This document shows positions 29,911 through 38,850 of a DNA stretch of 43,060 nt, one piece after another. The position numbers and the translations under genes were made by a program. The notes beneath the pieces are model-generated. The model saw only the letters and a list, made by a program, of their open reading frames with translations, did no database searches and had not been told where the DNA came from. Source of the DNA: Lentisphaeria bacterium UBA1776 (GTDB taxonomy: Bacteria > Verrucomicrobiota > Lentisphaeria > Victivallales > Victivallaceae); assembly GCA_002314605.1 (NCBI GenBank), contig DCGO01000040.1, positions 1 to 43,060 of the forward strand, written 5' to 3'. How positions within the stretch are numbered: position 1 is the first letter of the stretch; each line of letters opens with the position of its first letter.

Positions 29911-31053
29911 ATGGCCAAAAAAGTTTTCGTTTCAGGTTGTTACGATATGCTTCATTCCGGGCATGTCGCTTTCTTTGAGGAAGCAGCGAGTTACGGTGAC
30001 CTCTACGTCGGTCTCGGTTCCGATGAGACGATCTTTGAACTCAAGGGACGCCGCACGATCAACCATAATGCCGAACGTCTTTACATGGTCAAGGCGCTGC
30101 GCTGCGTCAAGGATGCATGGATCAGTTCCGGCCATGGTATCATGGATTTTGAGAACGAGGTGCGCAAGCTTAAACCGGATATTTTCTTCGTCAACTCCGA
30201 CGGCTTCACGCCCGCCAAGGAGAAATTCTGCAGGGAACTCGGCATCGAACTGATCGTCAGCAAACGGATCCCGGAAAAGGGACTGCCGGCGCGTTCCACC
30301 ACTTCGTTGCGTCAGGAGTGCAGGATCCCCTACCGGGTGGAGCTCTGCGGCGGCTGGCTTGATCAGCCGAGCGTCAACAGCATCTGCCCTGGCTCGGTGA
30401 TTGTGATGTCGATCGAACCGACCATGGAGTTCAACGACAAAAGCGGAATGGCGACCAGTTCGCGCAAGAAAGCGATCGAATTGTGGCAGGTACAGATCCC
30501 CGTCGGCAACCGCGAGGAGTTGGCGCGGATGCTCTTCTGTATGGAGAATCCGCCGGGCACCAAAGCCGTGAGCGGATCGCAGGACCAGCTCGGACTGTTG
30601 TTGCCCGGATTGAACAAATTGAACTATGATAACGGCTTTTGGCCGACCGGCATTGATTCTGTAACAGATGACGAAACGTTGAATTATATTGCCGGGCATC
30701 TCTATCTAATGCAGCTGCCGCAGCGCAAAAAGGGATACGATGTGCTGGGGAATACCAACATCAATTACACCAGTGCAAAAAAACTCGCCGACGCCACCGA
30801 ACAATGCTGGAAGGCGATGAAGTCCGGCGACACGAAGAATTGGGGTACGGCAACGACCGCGTGCTTTGAGGCGCAGCTGGAAATGTTTCCGAATATGCTG
30901 GTGCCGGAAGTCAAGGAAGCGGTTGATTTCTACCGCAGTCAGGCTTACGGATGGAAACTCACCGGCTGCGGCGGTGGCGGATATCTGGTTTTGATCGCTG
31001 ACAAACCGATCGCCAACGCGATCAAGGTTGTTCCGATTTACAGCAATAACTAA
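29911..31053 (+). CDS. Nucleotidyltransferase-GHMP kinase-like fusion
   Basis: A 380-aa two-domain protein. Residues 1-135 are a cytidylyltransferase-like (HxGH) domain: GCYDMLHSGH (H15, H18), GLGSDETI and the FVNSDG strand. Residues 140-380 resemble a GHMP sugar kinase: RVELCGGWLDQPSVN (from R142), SGSQDQLGLLLPG, and GCGGGGYLVLI (from 352) as motif 3. The ATP motif normally P-x3-GLGSSA reads SGMATSSRKKA (178-188), with Arg in place of the usual Ala. It may phosphorylate and then activate a sugar-1-phosphate, as heptose and fucose salvage enzymes do, but the sugar is unknown and kinase activity is uncertain. It starts 2 bp after manC. Confidence 0.75.
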   Translation: MAKKVFVSGCYDMLHSGHVAFFEEAASYGDLYVGLGSDETIFELKGRRTINHNAERLYMVKALRCVKDAWISSGHGIMDFENEVRKLKPDIFFVNSDGFTPAKEKFCRELGIELIVSKRIPEKGLPARSTTSLRQECRIPYRVELCGGWLDQPSVNSICPGSVIVMSIEPTMEFNDKSGMATSSRKKAIELWQVQIPVGNREELARMLFCMENPPGTKAVSGSQDQLGLLLPGLNKLNYDNGFWPTGIDSVTDDETLNYIAGHLYLMQLPQRKKGYDVLGNTNINYTSAKKLADATEQCWKAMKSGDTKNWGTATTACFEAQLEMFPNMLVPEVKEAVDFYRSQAYGWKLTGCGGGGYLVLIADKPIANAIKVVPIYSNN

Positions 31054-31068
31054 TTTAAGAGTGGATCT

Positions 31069-32178
31069 ATGGGAAGCAAACCGATTTTTGTGACGTCTCC
31101 CTCGCTTCCGGAGCTGGATGATTTCATCCCGTATCTGCGGAAGATCTGGGAAAACAAGTGGCTCACCAACAATGGCGAATTCCATCAGCAGTTTGAAAAA
31201 GCGCTTGCAGAGTATCTAGGTGTTAGATATGTAAGTTTATTCACCAATGGGATGATTGCCCTTCAAGTCGGCTTACAGGCGCTGCATATCACTGGAGAGG
31301 TAATCACCACGCCATTCACCTTTGTAGCCACTACGCACGCAATTTACTGGAATAACTGCAGACCGGTTTTTTGTGACATTGAGCCGGAAACTTACACCAT
31401 GGATCCCGATAAGGTCGAGGCTCTTATTACCCCGCAGACGACAGCGCTGATGCCGGTGCATGTTTACGGCAATCCCTGCAACAACGAAAAACTGCAGAAA
31501 ATCGCCGACACCTACGGCCTGAAATTGTTTTATGATGCAGCTCATGTGTTCGGTGTCAAAAAAGATGGTGTTTCCGTTTGTAACTGGGGCAATCTTTCGA
31601 TGTTAAGTTTCCACGCAACTAAAGTTTTCAACACCTTTGAAGGCGGTGCGCTGGTGACCAACGATGAGAATATGAAAAAGCGGATCGATTTCCTCAAAAA
31701 CTTCGGTTTTGCCGATGAAGTTACCGTCGTTGCCCCCGGAAGTAACGGGAAAATGGATGAATTCCGTTCAGCTTACGGACTGCTGCAGTTGAAAACAGTG
31801 GACCTGGAAATTGCAAAAAGACAAAAAGTCGCTCAGTATTACCGTGAAACGTTAAAAGACGTTTCCGGTATCACCATGCTTTACGATATTCCGGGAGTGC
31901 GTCACAATTATGCCTACTTCCCGATCCGCATTGATGCTGCAAAATACGGTATGACCCGCGATGAGCTTTACAACAAACTCAAAGCGAACAATATTATGAG
32001 CCGTCGCTACTTCTATCCGCTGTGCAGTGATTTCCCGACGTACCGCGGACTGCCCAGCGCTAAACCGGCAAATTTGCCTGTTGCAACCCGCGTAGCTCAA
32101 GAGATCCTCTGTCTGCCGATGTTCGCGGATCTGACGACGGAAGATGAAGCCAAGATCGGTTCGATTATTCATGGCTGA
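31069..32178 (+). CDS. DegT/DnrJ/EryC1-family sugar aminotransferase
   Basis: A 369-aa PLP-dependent aminotransferase that installs a 4- or 3-amino group on a dTDP/UDP-keto-sugar. The internal aldimine lysine is K185 in SFHATKVFNTFEGG, and DAAHVFG holds the cofactor aspartate. The N-terminal PxLPELDDFIPYLRKIWENKWLTN pattern resembles VioA-type dTDP-4-amino-4,6-dideoxyglucose enzymes. With the downstream PglD/NeuD-like acetyltransferase it would make an N-acylated amino sugar. No 4,6-dehydratase gene is intact in the window, so the keto-sugar must come from elsewhere. Confidence 0.9.
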   Translation: MGSKPIFVTSPSLPELDDFIPYLRKIWENKWLTNNGEFHQQFEKALAEYLGVRYVSLFTNGMIALQVGLQALHITGEVITTPFTFVATTHAIYWNNCRPVFCDIEPETYTMDPDKVEALITPQTTALMPVHVYGNPCNNEKLQKIADTYGLKLFYDAAHVFGVKKDGVSVCNWGNLSMLSFHATKVFNTFEGGALVTNDENMKKRIDFLKNFGFADEVTVVAPGSNGKMDEFRSAYGLLQLKTVDLEIAKRQKVAQYYRETLKDVSGITMLYDIPGVRHNYAYFPIRIDAAKYGMTRDELYNKLKANNIMSRRYFYPLCSDFPTYRGLPSAKPANLPVATRVAQEILCLPMFADLTTEDEAKIGSIIHG

Positions 32179-32788
32179 AAAACTCTACATTTACGGCTGC
32201 GGCGGTCATGCAAAAGTTGTCGCCGCAACGGCGCGACTCTGCGGATACGAGATCGCCGGATTCTGGGAGGATTCAAAGGAAAGAGTCGGTTTCGGATTTT
32301 TCGGCAGTAAAATCATCTGTGCAGAGGATGTTCCGCAAGGAGCCAATGTTTTTATCGCTTTCGGCAACAATAAAGTGCGTTTGCAGAAGGGAATGCTTCT
32401 GAAAGAAAAGTTTCATATCCCGACAATTATTCATCCGTCAGCTCAAATCGCAGACGGCGTAAAAATCGGATGCGGAACCTATGTCGGCGCTATGGTCAAT
32501 CTTGATCCCGATGTTGAAGTCGGAGAGTTCTGTATCGTCAACAATGGCGTCAATATTTCCCACGAGTCCATTTTAAAAGACGGTTGCCATATCTGCGGCG
32601 GCGGACAAATCGCAGGAAACTGCATCATCGGCAGCGAAGTAATGTTCGGGATTGGCAGTTGTATAATTGAAAAATGCGCAGTGGGAGACCATACCGTTAT
32701 CGGAGCAGGCAGCACTGTGATCCGCAATATTCCGGAAAATTCCGTTGCCGTTGGAACACCGGTAAAAGTGATTAAGAATAATGGCTGA
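32171..32788 (+). CDS. Sugar O/N-acyltransferase, PglD/NeuD/VioB-like
   Basis: A 205-aa protein with an N-terminal Rossmann-like domain (LYIYGCGGHAKVVA, residues 5-18) and a C-terminal left-handed beta-helix of hexapeptide repeats (about 90-200). The catalytic His is likely within NISHES. PglD and VioB acetylate the 4-amino group of UDP/dTDP-sugars, consistent with the aminotransferase overlapping it by 8 bp. ATG 32171 lies inside the end of that gene and is the family's natural start. Confidence 0.88.
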   Translation: MAEKLYIYGCGGHAKVVAATARLCGYEIAGFWEDSKERVGFGFFGSKIICAEDVPQGANVFIAFGNNKVRLQKGMLLKEKFHIPTIIHPSAQIADGVKIGCGTYVGAMVNLDPDVEVGEFCIVNNGVNISHESILKDGCHICGGGQIAGNCIIGSEVMFGIGSCIIEKCAVGDHTVIGAGSTVIRNIPENSVAVGTPVKVIKNNG

Positions 32789-34220
32789 TACCTTAAAAGA
32801 TAAAATTCTCTCCGGCGTATTTTGGCAGGGATTGGAACGCATCGGGAGTCAGGGGATTTCCTTTGTCATCTCCATCATTCTCGCGCGTCTGCTTGCGCCG
32901 GCGGAATTCGGCGTCATCGCTATTATGATGGTCTTTATTTCTCTTTGCGGATGCTTTGTCGATTCCGGCTTCGGAACCGCACTGATCCAAAAAGAGGATA
33001 TGAAGGAAGCGGACTGCTGCAGTGTATTTTACATCAACATCGCTGTTGCACTGGTGATGTACGGTCTGCTGTTTCTGGCGGCGCCATGGATAGCAAACTT
33101 CTATCATTCGCCGCAACTTTCTCTTTATCTGCGTATTTTGGCCTTGGGCGTGGTGATCCGCTCTTTTGCCAACGTACAGCTCGCTCTGCTCAACAAACGG
33201 ATGCTTTTTCATCTGAGTTTTCGCATCAATTGGGTGGCGCTGCTGATTTCCGGTACGCTGGGTATCGTTTTTGCTTACCGCGGTTTTGGGGTCTGGGCGT
33301 TGATCGTTCAGCATCTGAGCAATGCAGTCGTCACCGTGATCGCGCTCTGGTTTTGGGTCAAGTGGCGGCCGCAGCGGCTCTTTGACTGGCAGAGGGCAAA
33401 GGGGTTGTTTCAATTCGGATGGAAACTCTTTGTGTCGGGATTAATGGACGCATTTTACAATGATATTTTTTCTTTGACCATCGGCAAAATCGCCAATTTG
33501 ACAATGCTTTCCTATTACAATCGCGGAAGGTTAGTTCCCTGTACCGGGATGGGGGTCATCAATTCCACACTGGGCAGTGTTCTTTTTTCCGCATTTTCAG
33601 AAATTCAGTCGGATCGCGAAAAGATGCGCTTACTGGCATATCGCGGATTACACAACATTATGTTTGCAGTAATTCCCACATTGACGCTGCTCTTTGTCTT
33701 GGCGGAACCGTTGGTAAAAATTCTGCTGACGGAGAAATGGCTGCCGTGTGTAATTTTTTTGCGCTTGTGCTGTATCGAATATCTTTTCTGGCCGTTCCAT
33801 ACAACCAATTTGCAGATCATTAATGCCTGCGGACGCAGCGATATTTTTCTGATCCTGGAGATCATCAAGAAAGTTCAATGTGCCTTGATAATCTTTATTA
33901 CGTATCGTTTTGGAGTCATCACAATGGTCGCGGCTGGGGCCGTTATGGGGTTGGTCTGTGTTATTGAAAACGGTTGGATGAACCGTAAATTAATCGGCTA
34001 TTCGCCATGGACGCAATTATGGGACATTCTGCCATTGTTGATGATAGGAATTGTCAGCGGCGGTTTCGTTTTTTGGGGATTGCATTTTATCCTCAATCCG
34101 TGGCTGCAGCTGTTGATCGGCGGAAGTGTATTTGTCGTATTGTATCTGTCGGGATGTCTGGTTTGCCGTAAAATTCCGCAGGAGATCGTAAAAATTTTAA
34201 GGACAAGGAGATTGAGATAA
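32781..34220 (+). CDS. Polysaccharide flippase, Wzx/MOP superfamily
   Basis: A 479-aa protein with about 12-14 hydrophobic helices and the MOP N-terminus (ILSGVFWQGLERIGSQGISFVISIILARLLAPAEFG), close to the WzxC/RfbX-type oligosaccharide flippases. It should flip the undecaprenyl-diphosphate repeat unit made by the WecA-like enzyme to the periplasm. It overlaps the acyltransferase by 8 bp and the following transferase by 1 bp. Confidence 0.9.
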   Translation: MADTLKDKILSGVFWQGLERIGSQGISFVISIILARLLAPAEFGVIAIMMVFISLCGCFVDSGFGTALIQKEDMKEADCCSVFYINIAVALVMYGLLFLAAPWIANFYHSPQLSLYLRILALGVVIRSFANVQLALLNKRMLFHLSFRINWVALLISGTLGIVFAYRGFGVWALIVQHLSNAVVTVIALWFWVKWRPQRLFDWQRAKGLFQFGWKLFVSGLMDAFYNDIFSLTIGKIANLTMLSYYNRGRLVPCTGMGVINSTLGSVLFSAFSEIQSDREKMRLLAYRGLHNIMFAVIPTLTLLFVLAEPLVKILLTEKWLPCVIFLRLCCIEYLFWPFHTTNLQIINACGRSDIFLILEIIKKVQCALIIFITYRFGVITMVAAGAVMGLVCVIENGWMNRKLIGYSPWTQLWDILPLLMIGIVSGGFVFWGLHFILNPWLQLLIGGSVFVVLYLSGCLVCRKIPQEIVKILRTRRLR

Positions 34221-35146
34221 TGGGAAAGCCAGCGGTAAGCATTTGCTGCATCACCTACAATCACGAAAAATATATCCGTGACGCCTTAAACAGTTTTCTG
34301 ATGCAGAAAACGAATTTTCCGATTGAAATTCTGATTCACGATGATGCATCGACTGATGGCACGGCGAATATCATTCGCGAATACGAAGCAAAATATCCCG
34401 ATATTATCAAAACGATTTATCAGACCGTCAATCAATACTCCCAAGGGAAAGATGTCAGTCAATTTAATTTCAACCGGGCACAAGGGAAATATATCGCCCT
34501 CTGCGAAGGGGATGATTATTGGTGCGATCCCCAAAAATTGCAGCGGCAGTTCGATTATATGGAAAGTCATCCGGCGTGTACGCTGTGCATGCATGGAAGG
34601 TATTCCCTGGATGCAGACGCGCGGGATTTTTTCCCGTCTTTGCATCCTTCGCCGGATAGAATCCCTCAAAATGGAGCGCTTTATGCCAGGCTATTGATCA
34701 AAATGCGATACAACACTTTTTACTTTACGGCTTCTATGTTTTTCCCCAAAAAGGTTTTGGATGAAAAAATGGCATTGATGCAAAGAGATACCAACAATGG
34801 GATGATTTGGGATTTTATGCTTGCTTTTTATATGGCTGTATCCGGGGAAGTGCATTACATAAAACGACGTATGGGAGTGTATCGGATTCATATGGGATCC
34901 GCAACCCATAATTTCGAAGAACAAGTTGCGAGCTTTCAGAAAGGCGCGAACCATCTTTTCCGGGTTATGGCGGAGAACAACGGATTGCTGGATGTATGGA
35001 CAGCGTCCTCCGACGTCCCTCCCATTCAAAAAGTTTTTTCCCAGCGTGTTTTTTTGCTGCGGACGCTCCGGCATTGCGTGCGGATCGCGGAGGGAAAAAT
35101 CCTTTATTTTCTGTGGGATAAGATGAATTTCTGCAGAGTGCATTAA
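34220..35146 (+). CDS. Family 2 glycosyltransferase
   Basis: A 308-aa GT-A fold enzyme. VSICCITYNHEKYIRDAL opens it, HDDASTDGT holds the nucleotide-binding aspartates, and EGDDYW contains the metal-binding pair. A hydrophilic C-terminal part follows. It probably adds one sugar to the lipid-linked repeat unit on the cytoplasmic face. Start ATG 34220 overlaps the flippase stop (TAATG). Confidence 0.9.
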   Translation: MGKPAVSICCITYNHEKYIRDALNSFLMQKTNFPIEILIHDDASTDGTANIIREYEAKYPDIIKTIYQTVNQYSQGKDVSQFNFNRAQGKYIALCEGDDYWCDPQKLQRQFDYMESHPACTLCMHGRYSLDADARDFFPSLHPSPDRIPQNGALYARLLIKMRYNTFYFTASMFFPKKVLDEKMALMQRDTNNGMIWDFMLAFYMAVSGEVHYIKRRMGVYRIHMGSATHNFEEQVASFQKGANHLFRVMAENNGLLDVWTASSDVPPIQKVFSQRVFLLRTLRHCVRIAEGKILYFLWDKMNFCRVH

Positions 35147-35234
35147 AATTCATTGCGGACAAGGTAAAATTGCCGTAAGCGAAAGAGTTGTTTCCTTAAT
35201 TTCCTGAAAAACAGTCATTAAATAAGGATTGCCA

Positions 35235-36566
35235 GTGGAACTCTATTATTATTTAAGCATTGCCCTATGCGGCATTGTTTTGTGGCTGAAATTTCTTTTA
35301 CGGAGGAGAGTTCTTTTTTTTACGCCGCTTGTAATGCTTGTTGCCGCTTGGATGTTGAACGCTGTAATGATGTTTTACGTGATGGATCATCCGGAAACAA
35401 AAAACTGCCGTGTCTTCATTGATTTTGCCGGTTTCGGCAAGGTTTTGTTTTATTTCATTCTTGCCGGGGTTTGCGGTTGTATTTTTGCCAGTGTTTTGAC
35501 GGGTTTTCAGCCATTCAGGGCTCCAGATGACACGAGAACAGATGATTTCGTCAAAATACTGACAAAGTTTGTGAAGCAGTTTCGCTTTATTCTGAACCTC
35601 AATGCGATTTTCGGAGTATGTCGTTTTTTTATCGTTTTTTCTTATATGAATTTTGACTCTTTCGGAGATTACCGGAGATTTGCTGCACTGGATCTGGGCA
35701 AAGTAATGCCTATGTGGCAGGCGTTGATATATCGGATATCCAATCATCTGTATGTTTTGGCAGGGTTCTACATCGTCCTCTATGGTGCATATTATTTTTT
35801 TCAGAAAAAATCCAATTGGAAAACCTTTTTCTGGAATTTTTGCCTTTTTTCCATCCCCCTGATGGCAACCGGGGGGCGTCTTTGGATTCTGAATTTCACT
35901 GCTTACTTCTTTTCCGGCGTTTTGTTTATGTACAGCTTATTTGTCCACACCGGTACTGCGAACAAAGTATTGCTGAAACTGGTTTGGCTGTTAGCGGGAA
36001 TGGCGTTTGCGATTTGCATGATCGGACAACTCAGAAGCCAATCGGCAGAATACGATCCAAACCAAAGTGGTACAGCATCACTTTGGGGAAAAATGGCGTA
36101 TGTGACGGACGGAAACGTAATGTTAAGCAACTATATAGATCTTGGGTTGGGAGGAATAACAGACTGGGGAGAATCTACTTTCGGAAACGCCCAAACATTG
36201 GCGATGATCCGTGACTATGAGATGACGTCATTTGCCGGTTACGTTGAGGGAACGCATTCCCATCTCTACTTTGATTTCGGCATTCCCGGAATGTTTATAG
36301 TTTGGTTTCTGATCTGTGCAGTTATGGAATTCGCGGCCCTTCGGATGATTCCCCGTATGACGGTATTTTCCTTCCTGACCGGAGCTGTGCTGATTAAGAT
36401 GATGCAGGAATCGATCATCTTCAATTGTATTAGAGCAAGCTACCCGTACTTTGAATGGATCCTTTTGCTCGTTTTCTTTTCCAAGTTTTTCCAGAAAGCT
36501 CCGATCGGCAAAGAAGCTATGGCTTCCGAATTGCCGGAATATGGGCAATATCGCAAACACAAATGA
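35235..36566 (+). CDS. O-antigen/polysaccharide polymerase (Wzy-like)
   Basis: A 443-aa protein with about ten or more hydrophobic helices and a sizeable non-membrane loop in the second half (about 270-345: AEYDPNQSGTASLWG, GEST and GTHSHLYFDFG). This layout and its place after the flippase suggest the Wzy polymerase, which joins repeat units in the periplasm. GTG 35235 has AAGGA 6 nt upstream; TTG 35229 is an alternative. Wzy proteins share little sequence, so the call rests on topology and context. Confidence 0.7.
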   Translation: MELYYYLSIALCGIVLWLKFLLRRRVLFFTPLVMLVAAWMLNAVMMFYVMDHPETKNCRVFIDFAGFGKVLFYFILAGVCGCIFASVLTGFQPFRAPDDTRTDDFVKILTKFVKQFRFILNLNAIFGVCRFFIVFSYMNFDSFGDYRRFAALDLGKVMPMWQALIYRISNHLYVLAGFYIVLYGAYYFFQKKSNWKTFFWNFCLFSIPLMATGGRLWILNFTAYFFSGVLFMYSLFVHTGTANKVLLKLVWLLAGMAFAICMIGQLRSQSAEYDPNQSGTASLWGKMAYVTDGNVMLSNYIDLGLGGITDWGESTFGNAQTLAMIRDYEMTSFAGYVEGTHSHLYFDFGIPGMFIVWFLICAVMEFAALRMIPRMTVFSFLTGAVLIKMMQESIIFNCIRASYPYFEWILLLVFFSKFFQKAPIGKEAMASELPEYGQYRKHK

Positions 36567-37315
36567 ACTTTTGTCTGCAAAAATCGCTTCGGCGGCACTA
36601 TGCTGAAGTGCTGTTGTTTTTTCTTGTTCTGGCGATGGCAATTACCGTTTGGCATTTAGAACCGATGCTTTCTCGCGATGGGACATTTTATGCCGGCATG
36701 ATTTGGGAAAAAATCCAAAAAGGAGTCCCCTTTTGCCGTACGGGATGTTACATTCCACCATTTTTTTCTCTCTGTGCCTATGGCTTTTGCCGACTGACAG
36801 GTATTTCGGCTGGATACTCCTTGCAGATTCTGAACACAATCTTTCTTGGGCTTATGGTGTTTCCTATGACAGCAATTGCCCGCCGCATACTGCACAGTTC
36901 TGCGGCCGCATTTTTCTGTGCCGCATGGTTAGTGACTTCACCTGTTTTGTTTCAGACAGTTCGGGGGGGGACTCGAGAGCCGCTGTTTTTGCTTTGCATT
37001 CTTGTCTCCGCCGCCGCCGCTTTACACAGCCGGGGGCGATATTATCTGGTTTGGCAGGAGATAAGTGCGGCTTTCGGCATTATGGCGCTGTTGACCCGTT
37101 ATGAGGGCGGAGGATGGTTGATCTTCTCGTTGATCTATGTAACTTTTTTCGCGAAATCAACTTCGTCATGGATACAATGTTTGATGCGCGGTCTGCTGTT
37201 TATTGTATTGGCAATGTTGTCATTGGGGATTCTCTGCCTGCTCTCCTCGGAAATCGCTTTGTTTTCCGGGGAGATGATAAAACGTCTTTTCAATGTGGCG
37301 GCAAAAATCTTATGA
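36563..37315 (+). CDS. GT39-like membrane glycosyltransferase, N-terminal half
   Basis: A 250-aa membrane protein. MLSRDGTFYAGMIWEKIQKG is the first periplasmic loop of GT39/ArnT-type (dolichyl-P-mannose-like) enzymes, with the catalytic acidic residue following the Arg. About six helices are present, whereas such enzymes usually have eleven or more. It ends ...FNVAAKIL in TGA at 37313-37315, overlapping an ATG that opens the next frame. The next gene continues with more helices, so the two may be one gene with a frameshift or a coupled two-subunit pair. Start ATG 36563 overlaps the wzy-like stop. Confidence 0.65.
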   Translation: MNFCLQKSLRRHYAEVLLFFLVLAMAITVWHLEPMLSRDGTFYAGMIWEKIQKGVPFCRTGCYIPPFFSLCAYGFCRLTGISAGYSLQILNTIFLGLMVFPMTAIARRILHSSAAAFFCAAWLVTSPVLFQTVRGGTREPLFLLCILVSAAAALHSRGRYYLVWQEISAAFGIMALLTRYEGGGWLIFSLIYVTFFAKSTSSWIQCLMRGLLFIVLAMLSLGILCLLSSEIALFSGEMIKRLFNVAAKIL

Positions 37316-38559
37316 TTTTATGGATTCAACATTTGCATACGGTACTTTCCGCTATTGAAAAAGCGCTTTCGCCAATACTGTTAATTGCGGCTTTTATCGG
37401 CGAGTTTTCGTTGTTTTACTTTGGTATTCTCAAAAGAAATAAGCGCATGATTGTTTCCGCGAGTCTGTTTCTATTGTTTTTTCTGTTCTGTATAGCCATG
37501 GGTTTGTATCGCTGTTCGTCGAGATATTTTCTGATTTTGCTTCCCGGTGCGATCCTGATGGCAGGTTTTCTGTTTTTGTTATTGAAACAGCGCAGCAAAA
37601 TTGCAGCCTTGATTGTCGGATTTGGAATTCTGGTATTTCAGGGATACAAAAATTTTCGCATTGATCCGCAAATCCGCAAGCATATAAACTATTTCCAGCG
37701 GATCAACACGGAAAACGCCGCACGCAAGGCGGCTGTTCTGCTTTTAGACTTAAAAGAGGAGGGGCGTTTCTTTCACTATCTTACGCTTCCTTGTTTTTTT
37801 CTTGTCAACTGGGATGGCCGTGTCTGTGACACCGCCACTCCTCTGCGGTACTGGCAGCGGTATTTGTACGTCAACGACGTGGTATATCTCGCATTTCAGC
37901 CGGAAGTGAAGCATGCGTTTTCGGTTTCGGATTTTCCCTGCGACGGTATCTGCAGGGTTACCTTGGATCATCAGGAATTCAAGGGTAGACACAAAAAAAA
38001 ATGCGTTCAGTTTTTTCGGCTTGATCAAGCCAATCAGCATGTGGATTTTCCGGCATCAGCGACTTCTCAATTGCCGTTGCTGATTGATCCTGGAGTCTCC
38101 CCAACGCTGCGGAAAGCTTTTCAGATCACTTCGGAGTGGGGCGTTTTTTGGGAAGCGGTCCGGTACTGGCGTGATCGGACCTGTCATTACAGTTGTGAAC
38201 GTTTTCCGAAATATTGGACGATTTCTATGTCCGGGCCCAAGATATGTACGCTTCGGACGGAAAATTTGGATCTGAGAAAGCCATTTGACTGCTATTTGGA
38301 GTATTCGGGGAGCGGACCGAAACCGATTGAAGTTCGGCTGGTGGTTGAGGGCGGCGGAATATACCGTGATTTTTTGGTCGCTTTACTGCCCTTTGATGAT
38401 CGGAATGTTAAGCGGAGCATCAAGCTCTCGTTTTACCCGGAGATGAATCCGGAAAAAAAGAAAACAACGATTGTCATTAATATCCGGGGCGGCGGTGATT
38501 TGCGCATCTCCCGCCTGGCGTTTGACCGCCCACATAACATCGTTTCAGAAAAAAGGTGA
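37312..38559 (+). CDS. GT39-like membrane protein, C-terminal half with periplasmic domain
   Basis: A 415-aa protein: helices at about 20-40, 45-65, 68-90 and 95-112, with LYRCSSRYFLILLPGAILMAG resembling the R-Y-(F/L) segment common in GT39 enzymes. A soluble region of about 290 residues follows; its part around PFDCYLEYSGSGPKPIEVRLVVEGG looks beta-sandwich-like, which could bind carbohydrate, but I do not recognise it. The ATG at 37312 overlaps the previous stop. The halves together would make about 660 aa, a normal length for the family. Confidence 0.55.
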   Translation: MILWIQHLHTVLSAIEKALSPILLIAAFIGEFSLFYFGILKRNKRMIVSASLFLLFFLFCIAMGLYRCSSRYFLILLPGAILMAGFLFLLLKQRSKIAALIVGFGILVFQGYKNFRIDPQIRKHINYFQRINTENAARKAAVLLLDLKEEGRFFHYLTLPCFFLVNWDGRVCDTATPLRYWQRYLYVNDVVYLAFQPEVKHAFSVSDFPCDGICRVTLDHQEFKGRHKKKCVQFFRLDQANQHVDFPASATSQLPLLIDPGVSPTLRKAFQITSEWGVFWEAVRYWRDRTCHYSCERFPKYWTISMSGPKICTLRTENLDLRKPFDCYLEYSGSGPKPIEVRLVVEGGGIYRDFLVALLPFDDRNVKRSIKLSFYPEMNPEKKKTTIVINIRGGGDLRISRLAFDRPHNIVSEKR

Positions 38560-38601
38560 GAACTTTACGCGAAAGACACTGTTTACTGTCTTCCCCCCAA
38601 A

Positions 38602-38742
38602 ATGAGAGTTTCAACGAAAAGAAAATGTTATGTTTATCCTGCGTTGTCAGATCGTGACTGGGGATTTTTTCGGGGCGGCGGCTCAGGATTGGCCAAATGT
38701 CTGATTGTTTGCGAATGTTCCAGAACTAATTTACAACAATGA
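38602..38742 (+). pseudogene. Glycosyltransferase N-terminal remnant
   Basis: A 46-aa frame reading KCYVYPALSDRDWGFFR then GGGSGLAKCL before stopping. The aromatic strand followed by a glycine-rich GGSGL(A/G)N-like turn resembles the start of GT11/alpha-1,2-fucosyltransferase-like enzymes (GGLGNQ). It lacks the rest of the protein. The surrounding 38560-38850 holds no other gene; AAGGAG at 38836 serves the next one. Confidence 0.4.
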
Positions 38743-38850
38743 TAAGTCTCATTCGGAGATTTTTAAACGGCAACAAATGGAATTTCTGTTAAAAAGCTAT
38801 TGATAGAGGTTTTCTGAAAATGTGTTCTCTGAAAAAGGAGTGAATGAATT

